Of a stretch of 64,000 bases of DNA, positions 26,909 to 37,178 are shown piece by piece. Position numbers and translations under genes: made by a program. This stretch comes from a bacterium (GTDB lineage Bacteria; Actinomycetota; Acidimicrobiia; Acidimicrobiales; Ilumatobacteraceae). The notes beneath the pieces were generated by a model. It was not told where the DNA came from and ran no database searches. It worked only from the letters and a program-made list of their open reading frames with translations. The stretch's first letter is position 1. Every line of letters begins with the position of its first letter. The stretch lies in NCBI GenBank assembly GCA_029977615.1, contig JAPOKO010000006.1:1-64000 (forward strand), written 5' to 3'.

Positions 26909-27808
26909 ATGGCTGGCGGTCAAGAGCGTATTCTGCGCGGACGAATTCGTTCCGTGCAGGCGACGAAGAAAATTACACGTGCAATGGAGTTGATCGCTGC
27001 TTCGCGCATCGTCAAAGCCCAGCAACGTGTAATTGCCGCCGTTCCGTATTCCGAGATGATCACCGAAGTGGTGAAGGACCTGGCTGCAAGTGGTGCCGGA
27101 AGTGAATCACCATTCCTGAAGACTCGTGAGCAAATTAAGACCACTTGTTACGTGGCCATTACCGCTGATCGTGGTTTGTGTGGCGGTTATAACTCCGGTG
27201 TGCTTCGTGCAACTGAGGGCGAAGTTAAGGCTGATGTTCTTGCTGGCAAGGACTACTTGGTGGTTCCAGTTGGTCGCAAGTCTGAGGGTTACTTCCGTTT
27301 CCGTGGATACAAAATCGGTACCGGTTTTGCTGGTTTTTCTGATGCACCTGGTTATTCAGATGCAAAGTCAATTGGTGAATATGTAGTGGATTTGTATGTC
27401 AAGGGGATCATTGATCGCGTTGAATTGGTGTACACACGTTTCGTTTCGGCTGGTACTCAGGAAGTCGTTCGACGTCCACTCGTCCCGCTTGAACAAGATG
27501 TAGTTGCAGGTGGCGATGGCAAGTCGGCATCAAACAGCGACTACGAATTTGAACCAGATCCATCGGTCATTCTTGAAACTTTGTTGCCTCGCTATGTTGA
27601 AGCACGCGTATATGCAGCGCTTCTCAATGCGGCAGCAAGTGAGCACGCTGCACGTCAGCGCGCAATGAAGTCGGCAACTGATAACGCAGAAGAGCTCATC
27701 AAGACTCTTTCGCGCATTATGAACCGTGCACGTCAAGACTCGATTACAACAGAAATTATGGAAATTGTGGGCGGCGCTGAAGCACTCGGCTCTGGCAAGT
27801 CCGCTTAA
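26909..27808 (+). CDS. atpG: ATP synthase F1 subunit gamma
   Basis: Central-shaft subunit (299 aa). The terminal coiled coils are RIRSVQATKKITRAMELIAASRI near residue 12 (family signature) and the C-terminal AARQRAMKSATDNAEELI. TADRGLCGGYNSGV is also typical. It follows atpA by four bases. Confidence 0.96.
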   Translation: MAGGQERILRGRIRSVQATKKITRAMELIAASRIVKAQQRVIAAVPYSEMITEVVKDLAASGAGSESPFLKTREQIKTTCYVAITADRGLCGGYNSGVLRATEGEVKADVLAGKDYLVVPVGRKSEGYFRFRGYKIGTGFAGFSDAPGYSDAKSIGEYVVDLYVKGIIDRVELVYTRFVSAGTQEVVRRPLVPLEQDVVAGGDGKSASNSDYEFEPDPSVILETLLPRYVEARVYAALLNAAASEHAARQRAMKSATDNAEELIKTLSRIMNRARQDSITTEIMEIVGGAEALGSGKSA

Positions 27809-27832
27809 TAGTTTGAGAAATAGGAGCACATT

Positions 27833-29269
<1,437 letters not shown>

Positions 29270-29270
<1 letters not shown>

Positions 29271-29695
29271 TGGCTTCAACCGGTGCCCTTCGCGTAGAAC
29301 TGGTTTCGCCAGAGCGCGTGCTGTTTTCAGGTGAGGCCAAACAGGTCATCACCCGCACGCTCGACGGTGGCGAAATTGCGTTCTTGCCTGGGCACATTGC
29401 GTTCCTTGGCGCTCTTACCGAGTGTCATACGCGCATCTATCTTTCTGATGGGAAAGTACAAGATGTCGCGGTGCATGGTGGTTTCGTAGAAGTTGCACCC
29501 GATCACGTCACGATTCTTTCAGACTCTGCAGAACTTGCAGAGTCGATTGATATCGCTCGTGCTCGTGCTGCAAAAGAGCGTGCCGAGGCTGCAATTCGTG
29601 GCGAGCACGATGCAACAGTCGAATCTGCTTTGCGTCGCGCGCATGCGCGACTGTCTGCCGCTGGCGGACTAACTGAGACGCGTGCCACGCACTAG
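29270..29695 (+). CDS. atpC: ATP synthase F1 subunit epsilon
   Basis: Subunit of the rotor (141 aa). The N-terminal beta sandwich (VELVSPERVLFSGEAKQV, LDGGEIAFLPGHIAFLG, VAVHGGFVEVAPDHVTIL) is followed by the helical RARAAKERAEAA. Its ATG overlaps the atpD stop (TAATG). The next gene starts 14 bases before its end. Confidence 0.95.
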
Positions 29696-30467
29696 CTATC
29701 CATTTACCCAGGCGCTCATTACGGGTGCCTCAAGCGGTATCGGCGAACAGATGGCGCACATGTTGGGTAAAGCAGGAGTGCCAATGGTGCTTGTTGCTCG
29801 TCGTGGCGATCGTCTTCAAACCATTGCCGATCAATACAAGAACGTTGAAGTGTTGACCGCAGACTTGTTGACTGCTGAAGGTGTTGCAGCAGTGGAAGCA
29901 CGCTTGCGTGACACCACGAAGCCACCAGTTGATTTCGTTGTGAACAACGCTGGCTTTGGAACATCTGGCCCAATGCATCGCATCGATCCAAATCGATTGG
30001 CAAATGAAGTGCAACTCAACGTGGTGGCGCTGATGCGTATTACGAGCGCTGCAGTGAATCTCATGTTGCCTCGCGGTCGCGGATACATCTTGAATGTGTC
30101 AAGCGTTGCTAGTTTCCAAGCTCAGCCAGGTCTTGCTGTGTATTCGGCAACAAAAGCATTTGTTACCAGTTTCACTGAAGCTGTACATCAAGAGCTTGCA
30201 AACACTGGCATTCGCATTACTGCATTGTGCCCAGGGCTAACCAAGACTGAATTTCAGTCGGTGTCGAATACCAGTAAATACGAGAGTAAGTTCCCTGCAG
30301 TTGCATGGACCTCGGTGAAATTGGTTGCTCGTACTGGAATTAATGGTGTGATTAAAGGCAAACCAATTGTGGTGCCAGGAATTTTGTATAAAACACTGGT
30401 CGGAATAACCGACGTATTGCCACGCAGTGCGGGCCGTTGGTTTATCGGTCTGTTTACGCGTCGCTAA
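29682..30467 (+). CDS. Short-chain dehydrogenase/reductase (SDR)
   Basis: Classical SDR (261 aa) with the cofactor motif TGASSGIGE near residue 14, the NNAGFG motif, an active-site Ser in LNVSSVASF, and YSATK as the Tyr-Lys pair. ARRGDRL after the second strand suggests NADP. The substrate is unknown. The GTG start lies inside the end of atpC, so it can be read from the atp transcript. Confidence 0.9.
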   Translation: MPRTSYPFTQALITGASSGIGEQMAHMLGKAGVPMVLVARRGDRLQTIADQYKNVEVLTADLLTAEGVAAVEARLRDTTKPPVDFVVNNAGFGTSGPMHRIDPNRLANEVQLNVVALMRITSAAVNLMLPRGRGYILNVSSVASFQAQPGLAVYSATKAFVTSFTEAVHQELANTGIRITALCPGLTKTEFQSVSNTSKYESKFPAVAWTSVKLVARTGINGVIKGKPIVVPGILYKTLVGITDVLPRSAGRWFIGLFTRR

Positions 30468-30474
30468 ACAGCGC

Positions 30475-31467
30475 TTATTTTCTGTCTGTAGACGAGTACG
30501 CCGCGAGGCGATCGTGGCGATGATGGGTGTCAATGTAACGAATAGTTCCACTGCGACTGCGCATGACCAAGCTGTGGCTGCGTGCTCCGTATGCGTCGTA
30601 CCGTACACCGCGCAAGAGTTCTCCGTCGGTAACGCCGGTCGCAGCAAAGAAGATGTCTTCGCCGCTAATGAGGTCATCTGTAGTGAGCACCTTGTTGAGG
30701 TCGTAGCCAGCATCTTCGGCAGCTTTACGTTCTGCATCGTTCCGAGCATGAAGACGACCGATGATTTCACCGCCCATTGCTTTCAGCGCTGCTGCAGCCA
30801 CAACACCTTCTGGTGTTCCACCAATGCCAAACAAAATGTCGACGCCAACTTCTGGAGAAGCGGCGGCGATTGCGGCAAAAATGTCTCCGTCTGAAATAAG
30901 ACGAATTCGCGCACCAGTTGAACGAACTTCGGCAATGAGGTCATTGTGTCGGTCACGCTCAAGAATCATGACGGTGAGTTCACTGACGAGTTTTTTCGTA
31001 GCTCGAGCAACTTCCTGCAAGTTTTTGGTTGGTGTCCAGTCGAGGTCTACTGCGTGTGCAGCCTCTGGGCCCACTGCGATTTTGTCCATGTACACACAAG
31101 GCCCAGGGTTAAACATTGAACCACGCTCAGAAACTGCGATGACCGAAAGTGCGTTTCCGCGGCCAAGCGAGGTGAGGGTTGTGCCGTCAATTGGGTCTAC
31201 GGCAACGTCGGTGTTTGGCGTACTGCCATTGCCTACGCGCTCACCGTTATAGAGCATTGGTGCTTCGTCTTTTTCGCCCTCGCCAATCACCACAATGCCG
31301 TCCATGCTCACGGTGTCGAGCACGTTGCGCATGGCATCTACTGCGGCTCCGTCGGCAGCGTTTTTGTCGCCTCGGCCAACCCACCTGGCGGCTGCGAGTG
31401 CTGCGGACTCGGTGACACGCACCAGTTCCATTGCGAGGTTACGGTCTGGTCTTTCGCGTGCTGGCAT
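30475..31467 (-). CDS. glpX: Fructose-1,6-bisphosphatase, class II
   Basis: GlpX-type metal-dependent phosphatase (330 aa) for gluconeogenesis. It shows the metal motifs [11 protein letters not shown] and VDPIDGTT, then NLEVA-like PTKNLQEVA, a GxGGTPEGV block ([13 protein letters not shown]) and [18 protein letters not shown]. Start ATG 31467 has TAGATT seven bases upstream. It runs convergently to the SDR with a seven-base gap. Confidence 0.96.
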   Translation of the reverse strand: MPARERPDRNLAMELVRVTESAALAAARWVGRGDKNAADGAAVDAMRNVLDTVSMDGIVVIGEGEKDEAPMLYNGERVGNGSTPNTDVAVDPIDGTTLTSLGRGNALSVIAVSERGSMFNPGPCVYMDKIAVGPEAAHAVDLDWTPTKNLQEVARATKKLVSELTVMILERDRHNDLIAEVRSTGARIRLISDGDIFAAIAAASPEVGVDILFGIGGTPEGVVAAAALKAMGGEIIGRLHARNDAERKAAEDAGYDLNKVLTTDDLISGEDIFFAATGVTDGELLRGVRYDAYGARSHSLVMRSRSGTIRYIDTHHRHDRLAAYSSTDRK

Positions 31468-31474
31468 GGCTCAA

Positions 31475-31480
31475 AATCTA
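31475..31480 (-). promoter_or_regulatory. -10 element of glpX, leaderless type
   Basis: On the minus strand TAGATT is followed by seven bases and then ATG. It lies back to back with the promoter of the gene at 31524; the two -10 boxes are 30 bases apart. Confidence 0.6.
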
Positions 31481-31510
31481 GTCGCAATTCGCATTTGGAC
31501 AGAAACGATG

Positions 31511-31516
31511 TAGCGT
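31511..31516 (+). promoter_or_regulatory. -10 element of the acidic-repeat gene, leaderless type
   Basis: TAGCGT is followed by seven bases and then ATG 31524. The same hexamer and spacing occur before hom. Confidence 0.6.
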
Positions 31517-31523
31517 TCGGGAT

Positions 31524-31964
31524 ATGAGCGATTGGAACCCAAAAGACCCAGAGGCGCTCACCACGCGTTACGACCTTTCCGATTGGTCGGTGGACGACAG
31601 AGCCGATGTTGCCGCAGCACTTGCGGATGCAGAAATCGCCCATTCATGGGAAGGATCGGAGTTATTGGTTGCTCAAGACACTGAACAGGTAGTTGACGCA
31701 ATTTTGGATGAAATTGAAGACGAACTGGACAATCTTGAAGATGACGACGACGAATCGGGCGACGACAACATCACTGAATATGAGTTAGATGAATGGTCGG
31801 AAGGCGAGCGTAAGCAGCTGTGCGACATGCTCGACAATTTGGACATTGGTTATCGCTGGGATGGCACCATGTTGCTGGTCCCTATCGGAGTTGAAGCAGT
31901 TGTTGACTCTTGCTTGGACTCAATCGATAGTCGTGGCGTAACTTTTGTAGATGACAACAACTGA
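31524..31964 (+). CDS. Acidic protein with two tandem copies of a ~50-residue domain, unknown function
   Basis: I do not recognise this 146-residue protein. It is a clear internal duplication: residues 16-66 and 86-136 align without gaps, with 19 of 51 positions identical. Shared positions include Tyr at the start, DW/EW-S, the W-E/D-G followed by LLV, and VVDxxLDxI. An acidic linker (LEDDDDESGDD) joins the repeats. No membrane segment or signal is present. It starts a three-gene unit with a J-domain protein, which overlaps its end by 14 bases. Confidence 0.82.
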   Translation: MSDWNPKDPEALTTRYDLSDWSVDDRADVAAALADAEIAHSWEGSELLVAQDTEQVVDAILDEIEDELDNLEDDDDESGDDNITEYELDEWSEGERKQLCDMLDNLDIGYRWDGTMLLVPIGVEAVVDSCLDSIDSRGVTFVDDNN

Positions 31965-32676
31965 GACTTCGGGTCCGTCTGAAGTTCTAGCCGAAGTGGA
32001 GTTTTGGCACTCCAGGCCGATTACTCCAACAAGGCGGTTGTCGCTTGGCGGACTTAACCTGCCGATAGACCCCACTCCTGGGCTTGGTGGAATATTGCTC
32101 GGAGCAATTGTTGCTGCGCATGCTGGAGAAGTACATGAAGACTTGATTCCCGATGTGCATCGTTTGATTTCGCAAATTGAACAGGGTGAACGCATTGTGC
32201 AACCACGTTTACGTCATCGCTTTCAGGCGGATCGCCATGGCCTTGCTCGAAGCGTTCATCGCATGATTGGCGAAAACGATTCCATTCGATTTGAGTTTGC
32301 TGAAGGTGGAACACCGCTGCAGCATGTGCTTGGAGCCGTGTATGTTCTGGAACGATTAGACCCAAGCATTCGCAGAAAACTTGCGCCGATGATGTTGAAA
32401 GCAATGAAGTGGCGCGGGCCACTCAACCAAACATTTGTTGCGTATTTGGCGGGAAGCAATGCTTCAACAATTGCGGCGATGGCAGACCCGCGAGCATGGG
32501 CACTTGAATTGCTCGGGTTCCCTCCAGGAACGGTGAAGCCTTCTAAGCGTGAAATTCAGGTTCGCTTCCGCGAAAGTTTGCGCGATGTGCATCCAGACCA
32601 CGGTGGCGATTCGCGCACGGCAAGCGCAAACATCAATGACTTAAGCGAAGCTCGACGCGTCTTACTGAGCTCATAA
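31951..32676 (+). CDS. Protein with a C-terminal J-domain
   Basis: A 241-residue protein. The last 60 residues look like a J-domain: the HPD tripeptide lies in RDVHPDHGGDSRTA, preceded by a basic helix REIQVRFRESL and followed by a closing helix. J-domains stimulate DnaK-type chaperones. The first 170 residues are mostly helical and unrecognised, with LGGLNLPIDPTPGLGG near residue 32. There are no G/F or zinc domains, so it is not DnaJ. Coupling with the acidic repeat protein suggests a shared task. Confidence 0.8.
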   Translation: MTTTETSGPSEVLAEVEFWHSRPITPTRRLSLGGLNLPIDPTPGLGGILLGAIVAAHAGEVHEDLIPDVHRLISQIEQGERIVQPRLRHRFQADRHGLARSVHRMIGENDSIRFEFAEGGTPLQHVLGAVYVLERLDPSIRRKLAPMMLKAMKWRGPLNQTFVAYLAGSNASTIAAMADPRAWALELLGFPPGTVKPSKREIQVRFRESLRDVHPDHGGDSRTASANINDLSEARRVLLSS

Positions 32677-32680
32677 CGCC

Positions 32681-33247
32681 ATGGTGAGTGGGGTAGTGCT
32701 ATTTCCGGGTGCAGGAAGTAGTCGCGATCATGCTGGGCTTGTTGCGATAGAGAATCACCTCAGCCCGCTGCCCGTATTGCGAGTTGACTTTCCGTATCGC
32801 AAGGCGGGAAAAAAGTTTCCAGACAAGGCACCGGTTTTGGTGCAGTGTGTGAAAGACGAAGTGCGCGAGTTTGCAAAAGCAATTGGGTGTGAGACAGCAG
32901 AGTTGGTGATCGGTGGTCGGTCAATGGGCGGTCGCATGTGCACTATGGCTGCGTCAGACACTCATGATGCATTACATGTTGCGGGTGTGGTGTGCATTGG
33001 GTATCCGTTGCATCCGCCCAAAAAACCTGAACAGCTGCGCACCGAGCACCTGCCGCGATTGACCACAAAAGCCCTATTTATCAGCGGAACACGCGACGAA
33101 TTCGGCACCCCTAAAGAGTTGGCTAGTGCGTTTTCCTTGCTTCCTTCACTACCTGTTGTACACCTCATTGAGGGTGGACGCCACGAGCTTAAGGGCCACG
33201 ACGAGCACGTGGCCGCGCTATTGCAGGACTGGCTACTCACTTTGTAG
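32681..33247 (+). CDS. Small alpha/beta hydrolase (KANL3/Tex30-like, dienelactone hydrolase superfamily)
   Basis: A 188-residue hydrolase. The oxyanion segment FPGAGSSRD lies near residue 8. The nucleophile elbow is GRSMGGR near residue 80, the acid is in FISGTRDEFG, and the His is in EGGRHELKGHD. This pattern fits the KANL3/Tex30 family. The substrate is unknown. It lies four bases after the J-domain gene. Its last 15 bases overlap the MFS gene on the other strand. Confidence 0.85.
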   Translation: MVSGVVLFPGAGSSRDHAGLVAIENHLSPLPVLRVDFPYRKAGKKFPDKAPVLVQCVKDEVREFAKAIGCETAELVIGGRSMGGRMCTMAASDTHDALHVAGVVCIGYPLHPPKKPEQLRTEHLPRLTTKALFISGTRDEFGTPKELASAFSLLPSLPVVHLIEGGRHELKGHDEHVAALLQDWLLTL

Positions 33248-34513
33248 GTGAGCGTCTTCGGGGTTAATTTCTTCAAGTTCGCGGTGTGCGGTTTCGGGGT
33301 ATTTTGCAGCAACAAGAGCCGCAACGACGACTGGGCCCAATGCAAAGGTGAGCATGACGCGACCGTAAGACATGCCGTTGTCAAGCAGATAGCCGGCAAC
33401 GATGAGTCCAACACTGCCGCCGATCAGCGAAGCAACCATGATGAGAATGGAAGCCATGTTGCGATGAGCCGTGGGAAAGAGCTCGCTGCGAAATACTGCC
33501 ATGGCTGGATACGAAATTCCCAGCAACACTCCACCAACTATGGCAATGAACCACATGGCAAATCCATGCACTGCAAATGACGAAGCAAACAACAACGTTC
33601 CCGTTGGCACTGTTGCTATTGCTACTGCTTTGCGTCCGATTTTGTCGGCAAGGCGACCACCAGCAACTAATCCAAATGTTGCGGGAATGGTGGTGAGGGT
33701 AATGAACATTGAAATTTCAAATGCCGAATATCCACGAACATCTTTGAGATATCGCGATTGAAAAATGGATGCAGTTGCAACAAACACGTTGGTAAGCACA
33801 GCGACGGCAATTTGCAGCCACAATCGGTCCCGGTGAATATGTGTCTCTACGTCAGTGTGGTGAATCTGCTCCTCGTGAAGTGCGAGGAAGCGTTCTGTTT
33901 CAGGAAGCGAGCGAGTAAGCACGTACGCCACGGCCAGCCATGCAATGCCGATCAAGTAAACAAGTCGCCACGATGATTCGGAAATTCCCGCAAGTGGAAT
34001 TGCTCCAACCGCTGACCCTGCACCAACACCACTACCTACTGCCAAAATGCTGAGCGCCCATGCACGTGTGTTCGTTCCCATTTCCTCCGTCGCAAATACC
34101 AACACAAACACGGTGAGTGCAATGCCGAGTGGTCGCCCAATGGTTTGTGTTGCAACGAGGAATGTAAACGACGGAGAAAGTGCACCAAGAGAAACGATGA
34201 GTGGCGCTATCCAAGCGAGACCAATGATGACGCGACGACGCCCAACTTTGTCGGCGTAGGAAGCTATAGGAATCGCAATGATTACGCCCCAACGCACAAT
34301 TGCTGCGGCAAAACCTTGACCTTGTTCTGAAATATTGAATTCAGTAGATGCATACGCAACAGTTTGCGTAAACACGGTGTTTACATAGGCGGCGGGAAGG
34401 CATGCAAGCCAAAGCAATTTGAGCACGCTTTTTTGACGAGTAGTGAGTGGCTCGGGCGCCGAAAAACCCCATATTCGGCTGTTTTTACGAGGGTAAGCGC
34501 TACTTATTGCCAC
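33233..34513 (-). CDS. MFS transporter
   Basis: Major facilitator (426 aa, about 12 membrane helices). It has the loop motif SYADKVGRRRVII between helices 2 and 3 and its repeat in the second half, GGRLADKIGRKAV. The central cytoplasmic loop is charged. The overall pattern resembles sugar/metabolite-proton symporters; the substrate cannot be told. GTG 34513 is chosen because TATGCT ends six bases before it. Confidence 0.87.
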   Translation of the reverse strand: MAISSAYPRKNSRIWGFSAPEPLTTRQKSVLKLLWLACLPAAYVNTVFTQTVAYASTEFNISEQGQGFAAAIVRWGVIIAIPIASYADKVGRRRVIIGLAWIAPLIVSLGALSPSFTFLVATQTIGRPLGIALTVFVLVFATEEMGTNTRAWALSILAVGSGVGAGSAVGAIPLAGISESSWRLVYLIGIAWLAVAYVLTRSLPETERFLALHEEQIHHTDVETHIHRDRLWLQIAVAVLTNVFVATASIFQSRYLKDVRGYSAFEISMFITLTTIPATFGLVAGGRLADKIGRKAVAIATVPTGTLLFASSFAVHGFAMWFIAIVGGVLLGISYPAMAVFRSELFPTAHRNMASILIMVASLIGGSVGLIVAGYLLDNGMSYGRVMLTFALGPVVVAALVAAKYPETAHRELEEINPEDAHLQSE

Positions 34514-34519
34514 TGCGCG

Positions 34520-34525
34520 AGCATA
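34520..34525 (-). promoter_or_regulatory. -10 element of the MFS gene, leaderless type
   Basis: On the minus strand TATGCT is followed by six bases and then GTG 34513. It overlaps the short 23-base region that must also hold the start signals of murA on the other strand. Confidence 0.55.
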
Positions 34526-34536
34526 CTGATTGCGTC

Positions 34537-35793
34537 ATGCAGATTGTCGTTGAGCATTCCGAATCGCTTCAGGGCGAGGTTCAGGTTCCGGGAGCCAAGA
34601 ATTCGGTTCTCAAACTGATGGCTGTCACCCTGTTGGCCGAAGGTGAATACCGCCTCACCAATGTTCCCGATATTGCCGACGTTGACACCATGTGTGATTT
34701 GCTTCGAGCACTTGGGGTGCAGTCGAAAAAGATTGGCACTCACGAATTGGTGCTCACCAACTCGGGAAACATCACACCAATTGCTCCGTTCGAATACGTA
34801 GACCGAATTCGTGCATCAATCAACGTGCTTGGACCACTTGTTGGCAGGTACGGAAGTGCAGATATCGCAATGCCTGGCGGCGATGACTTCGGTTCGCGGC
34901 CAATCGATTTGCATGTGATGGGTCTGGAAGCAATGGGCACTCAGTTTGAACTGAGTAAAGAAGGCATTCGTGCAACAGCAAAAGAATTGCACGGTGCGTC
35001 AATCGAATTGAAGTTTCCAAGTGTTGGTGCTACGGAAAACATTTTGACAGCAGCAGTATTGGCTCATGGTGTAACTGTTATTGACAACGCTGCACGAGAG
35101 CCAGAAATTGTTGACTTGTGCAACATGCTCGTTGACATGGGTGCGCTCATATCAGGAATTGGCACCGATCGACTCTCCATCACTGGCGTAAAGCCAAATC
35201 AATTGCACTCAACAGATCACGAAGTAGTGAACGACCGCGTTCAGGCTGCTACCTATATTTCCGCCGTTGCTGTAACCCGCGGCGACGTTTTCGTGCGTGG
35301 CGCACGTGCTGAGCACATGGAAATGTTGATCAATCGCTTTTCTGAAATGGGTGTTGGCATAACCCCGCAGCAAGACGGTTTGCATGTCAATTGCCACAGC
35401 CGTTTACGTGCAATCGATTTCGCAACTCTTCCGTACCCAGGAATTGCCACGGACTACAAACCATTGCTCGTAGGCATGCTCGCGGTTTCGGATGGAACTG
35501 GAATTGCTACCGAGAATTTGTACCCGGGTCGTTTTCGCTATGTGGATGAATTGATGAAACTTGGTGCCGACGTGCGTATTGATGGACATCACGCCGTAGT
35601 TCGCGGAGTGGAACAGTTAGTTGGCGCCCCTGTCAATGCGCCAGATATTCGCGCCGGCGCGGCATTGGTAGTTGCAGGACTTGTTGCAACAGGACAGACG
35701 ATTGTGAGCGACATTCATCACATCGATCGTGGATATGACGACCTAGTTGGTCGTTTGACAGCTCTCGGGGCTCGAATTACCCGACGTTCGTAG
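34537..35793 (+). CDS. murA: UDP-N-acetylglucosamine 1-carboxyvinyltransferase, Asp-type active site
   Basis: First committed enzyme of peptidoglycan synthesis (418 aa); it adds enolpyruvate to UDP-GlcNAc. It shows GEVQVPGAKNSVLKLM at the start, FPSVGATENIL and HIDRGYDDLVGRL. In the active-site loop the usual PGGC is PGGD (Asp116). A Cys-to-Asp change at this place is known from mycobacteria and chlamydiae and gives natural fosfomycin insensitivity. I start at ATG 34537, where family members begin. The frame is open 30 codons upstream, but that part overlaps the divergent MFS gene. Confidence 0.95.
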   Translation: MQIVVEHSESLQGEVQVPGAKNSVLKLMAVTLLAEGEYRLTNVPDIADVDTMCDLLRALGVQSKKIGTHELVLTNSGNITPIAPFEYVDRIRASINVLGPLVGRYGSADIAMPGGDDFGSRPIDLHVMGLEAMGTQFELSKEGIRATAKELHGASIELKFPSVGATENILTAAVLAHGVTVIDNAAREPEIVDLCNMLVDMGALISGIGTDRLSITGVKPNQLHSTDHEVVNDRVQAATYISAVAVTRGDVFVRGARAEHMEMLINRFSEMGVGITPQQDGLHVNCHSRLRAIDFATLPYPGIATDYKPLLVGMLAVSDGTGIATENLYPGRFRYVDELMKLGADVRIDGHHAVVRGVEQLVGAPVNAPDIRAGAALVVAGLVATGQTIVSDIHHIDRGYDDLVGRLTALGARITRRS

Positions 35794-35935
35794 CCGAGGA
35801 TTCAGCCGAATCGGCAATCCGTTCAGAGGCAATGCGCTCAGCGCGCTGAGTTGCCCTCCAAAGCACGAGCACGATAACGAGAATTGGTCCTGCAACGAGC
35901 AGGATTTCATCCCAACCACCTTGGTGAGCAAGCAC
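35777..35935 (-). CDS. Small single-pass membrane protein, unknown function
   Basis: A 52-residue reading frame from GTG 35935: a short polar start, one membrane helix (EILLVAGPILVIVLVLW), then an Arg/Glu/Ser-rich tail. It is supported by TACGAT ending six bases before the GTG, the same leaderless pattern as well-defined genes. It lies between convergent murA (17-base overlap) and the divergent NifU-like gene. Similar small proteins next to NifU or murA are plausible in this group, but I cannot name a family. Confidence 0.6.
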   Translation of the reverse strand: MLAHQGGWDEILLVAGPILVIVLVLWRATQRAERIASERIADSAESSATNVG

Positions 35936-35941
35936 CCCCGT

Positions 35942-35947
35942 ATCGTA
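35942..35947 (-). promoter_or_regulatory. -10 element of the small membrane protein gene
   Basis: On the minus strand TACGAT is followed by six bases and then GTG. It is the main support for this short gene. Confidence 0.45.
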
Positions 35948-35975
35948 GAGGACTGAAGATGAATTGGAGTATTCA

Positions 35976-36206
35976 GTGAGCATGCAGCAACAGGTTGAAG
36001 AAACTATCGAAGTAATCCGCCCAGCGTTACAAGCCGACGGTGGCGACATTGTTTTGAAGGAAGTTGATGAAGCCACAGGGATCGTGAAAGTCACTCTCGT
36101 TGGTGCATGTGGAACATGTCCTGCATCTGATCAAACATTGAAAGCCGGAATTGAGCGCATTATGCGCGATCGTGTTGACGGTGTAACCGAGGTTGTGGCG
36201 GTTTAA
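35976..36206 (+). CDS. NifU-like Fe-S scaffold domain protein
   Basis: A 76-residue protein equal to the C-terminal NifU domain. It shows the IRPALQADGGDI start and the cluster-binding CxxC in GACGTCPAS. It carries or transfers Fe-S clusters. GTG 35976 has GGAG six bases upstream, a good Shine-Dalgarno. ATG 35982 is the alternative and would remove two residues. Confidence 0.92.
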   Translation: MSMQQQVEETIEVIRPALQADGGDIVLKEVDEATGIVKVTLVGACGTCPASDQTLKAGIERIMRDRVDGVTEVVAV

Positions 36207-36209
36207 GGC

Positions 36210-37172
36210 GTGAAGCAACGCATCACAGATCCTTCACAGCTATTTGAAATGGCTGTTGCAGGGGATCGCGGTGCGCTTGCTCGGTTGCTGTCGCTCATTG
36301 AACGCGGTGGAGAGGATGCGCGAACCATCGCTCGACTCACGTACCCAAAAAGCGGAAGTGGGTACACGGTAGGAATCACCGGCGCGCCTGGCGCTGGAAA
36401 GAGCACGCTCACGAGTGCAACGATTGGTCATTTGCGTTCAAGCGATACCAAAGTTGCAGTACTCGCAATTGATCCGTCGTCACCATTTACTGGCGGCGCA
36501 ATTCTTGGAGATCGCGTTCGCATGCAAGACCACGCAACCGATGCTGGAGTATTTATTCGCAGCATGGCTACGCGTGGTCACTTGGGCGGATTGTCGTTAG
36601 CAACAAGCGAGGCAATTCACCTGTTGGATGCTGTTGGTTGCCCGTGGATTTTGGTGGAGACCGTTGGCGTGGGTCAGGTGGAAGTTGAAATTGCAGGCAA
36701 AGCTGACACCACTGTTGTTGTGGTGAACCCAGGTTGGGGTGACTCGGTGCAGGCAAACAAAGCCGGTCTCATGGAAATTGCAGACATTTTCGTGATCAAC
36801 AAAGCAGACCGCAAAGGCGCAGACGAAACACGTCGCGACTTAGAACAAATGCTCGACCTGTCCGACATTGGTCACGAAGATTGGCGTCCACCAATCTTGC
36901 AAACCTCTGCAGTGTCGGGTGAAGGTGTTTCCGAGTTGTGGAATACCGTGCTCGCACATCGCGAATTCATCATGGCAAGTGGAAAGCTCGCACAGCGCAG
37001 GTCGTTTCGATTGCGCGAAGAATTGCGTGCAATTGTTGAACGTCGACTTGAACTGCGCGCTCGCGAAATATGTACAGGCGAGAAGTGGGATGGCCTTGAA
37101 CAACAAGTGCTTAATCACACGATTGACCCATGGGCTGCTGCTGACGACATGCTGAAAGGCATTGGCGCGTAA
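36210..37172 (+). CDS. meaB: MeaB/ArgK-type GTPase (methylmalonyl-CoA mutase chaperone family)
   Basis: P-loop GTPase (320 aa) with GITGAPGAGKSTL at about residues 55-67. The rest of the G3E-type signature follows: VLAIDPSSPFTGGAILGDRVRM, a VETVGVGQVEVE switch, and the VINKADRKGA base-specificity motif. The family protects and reloads B12-dependent acyl-CoA mutases. No mutase gene lies in the window. It starts three bases after the NifU-like gene with a GTG. Confidence 0.93.
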   Translation: MKQRITDPSQLFEMAVAGDRGALARLLSLIERGGEDARTIARLTYPKSGSGYTVGITGAPGAGKSTLTSATIGHLRSSDTKVAVLAIDPSSPFTGGAILGDRVRMQDHATDAGVFIRSMATRGHLGGLSLATSEAIHLLDAVGCPWILVETVGVGQVEVEIAGKADTTVVVVNPGWGDSVQANKAGLMEIADIFVINKADRKGADETRRDLEQMLDLSDIGHEDWRPPILQTSAVSGEGVSELWNTVLAHREFIMASGKLAQRRSFRLREELRAIVERRLELRAREICTGEKWDGLEQQVLNHTIDPWAAADDMLKGIGA

Positions 37173-37178
37173 GCAACA

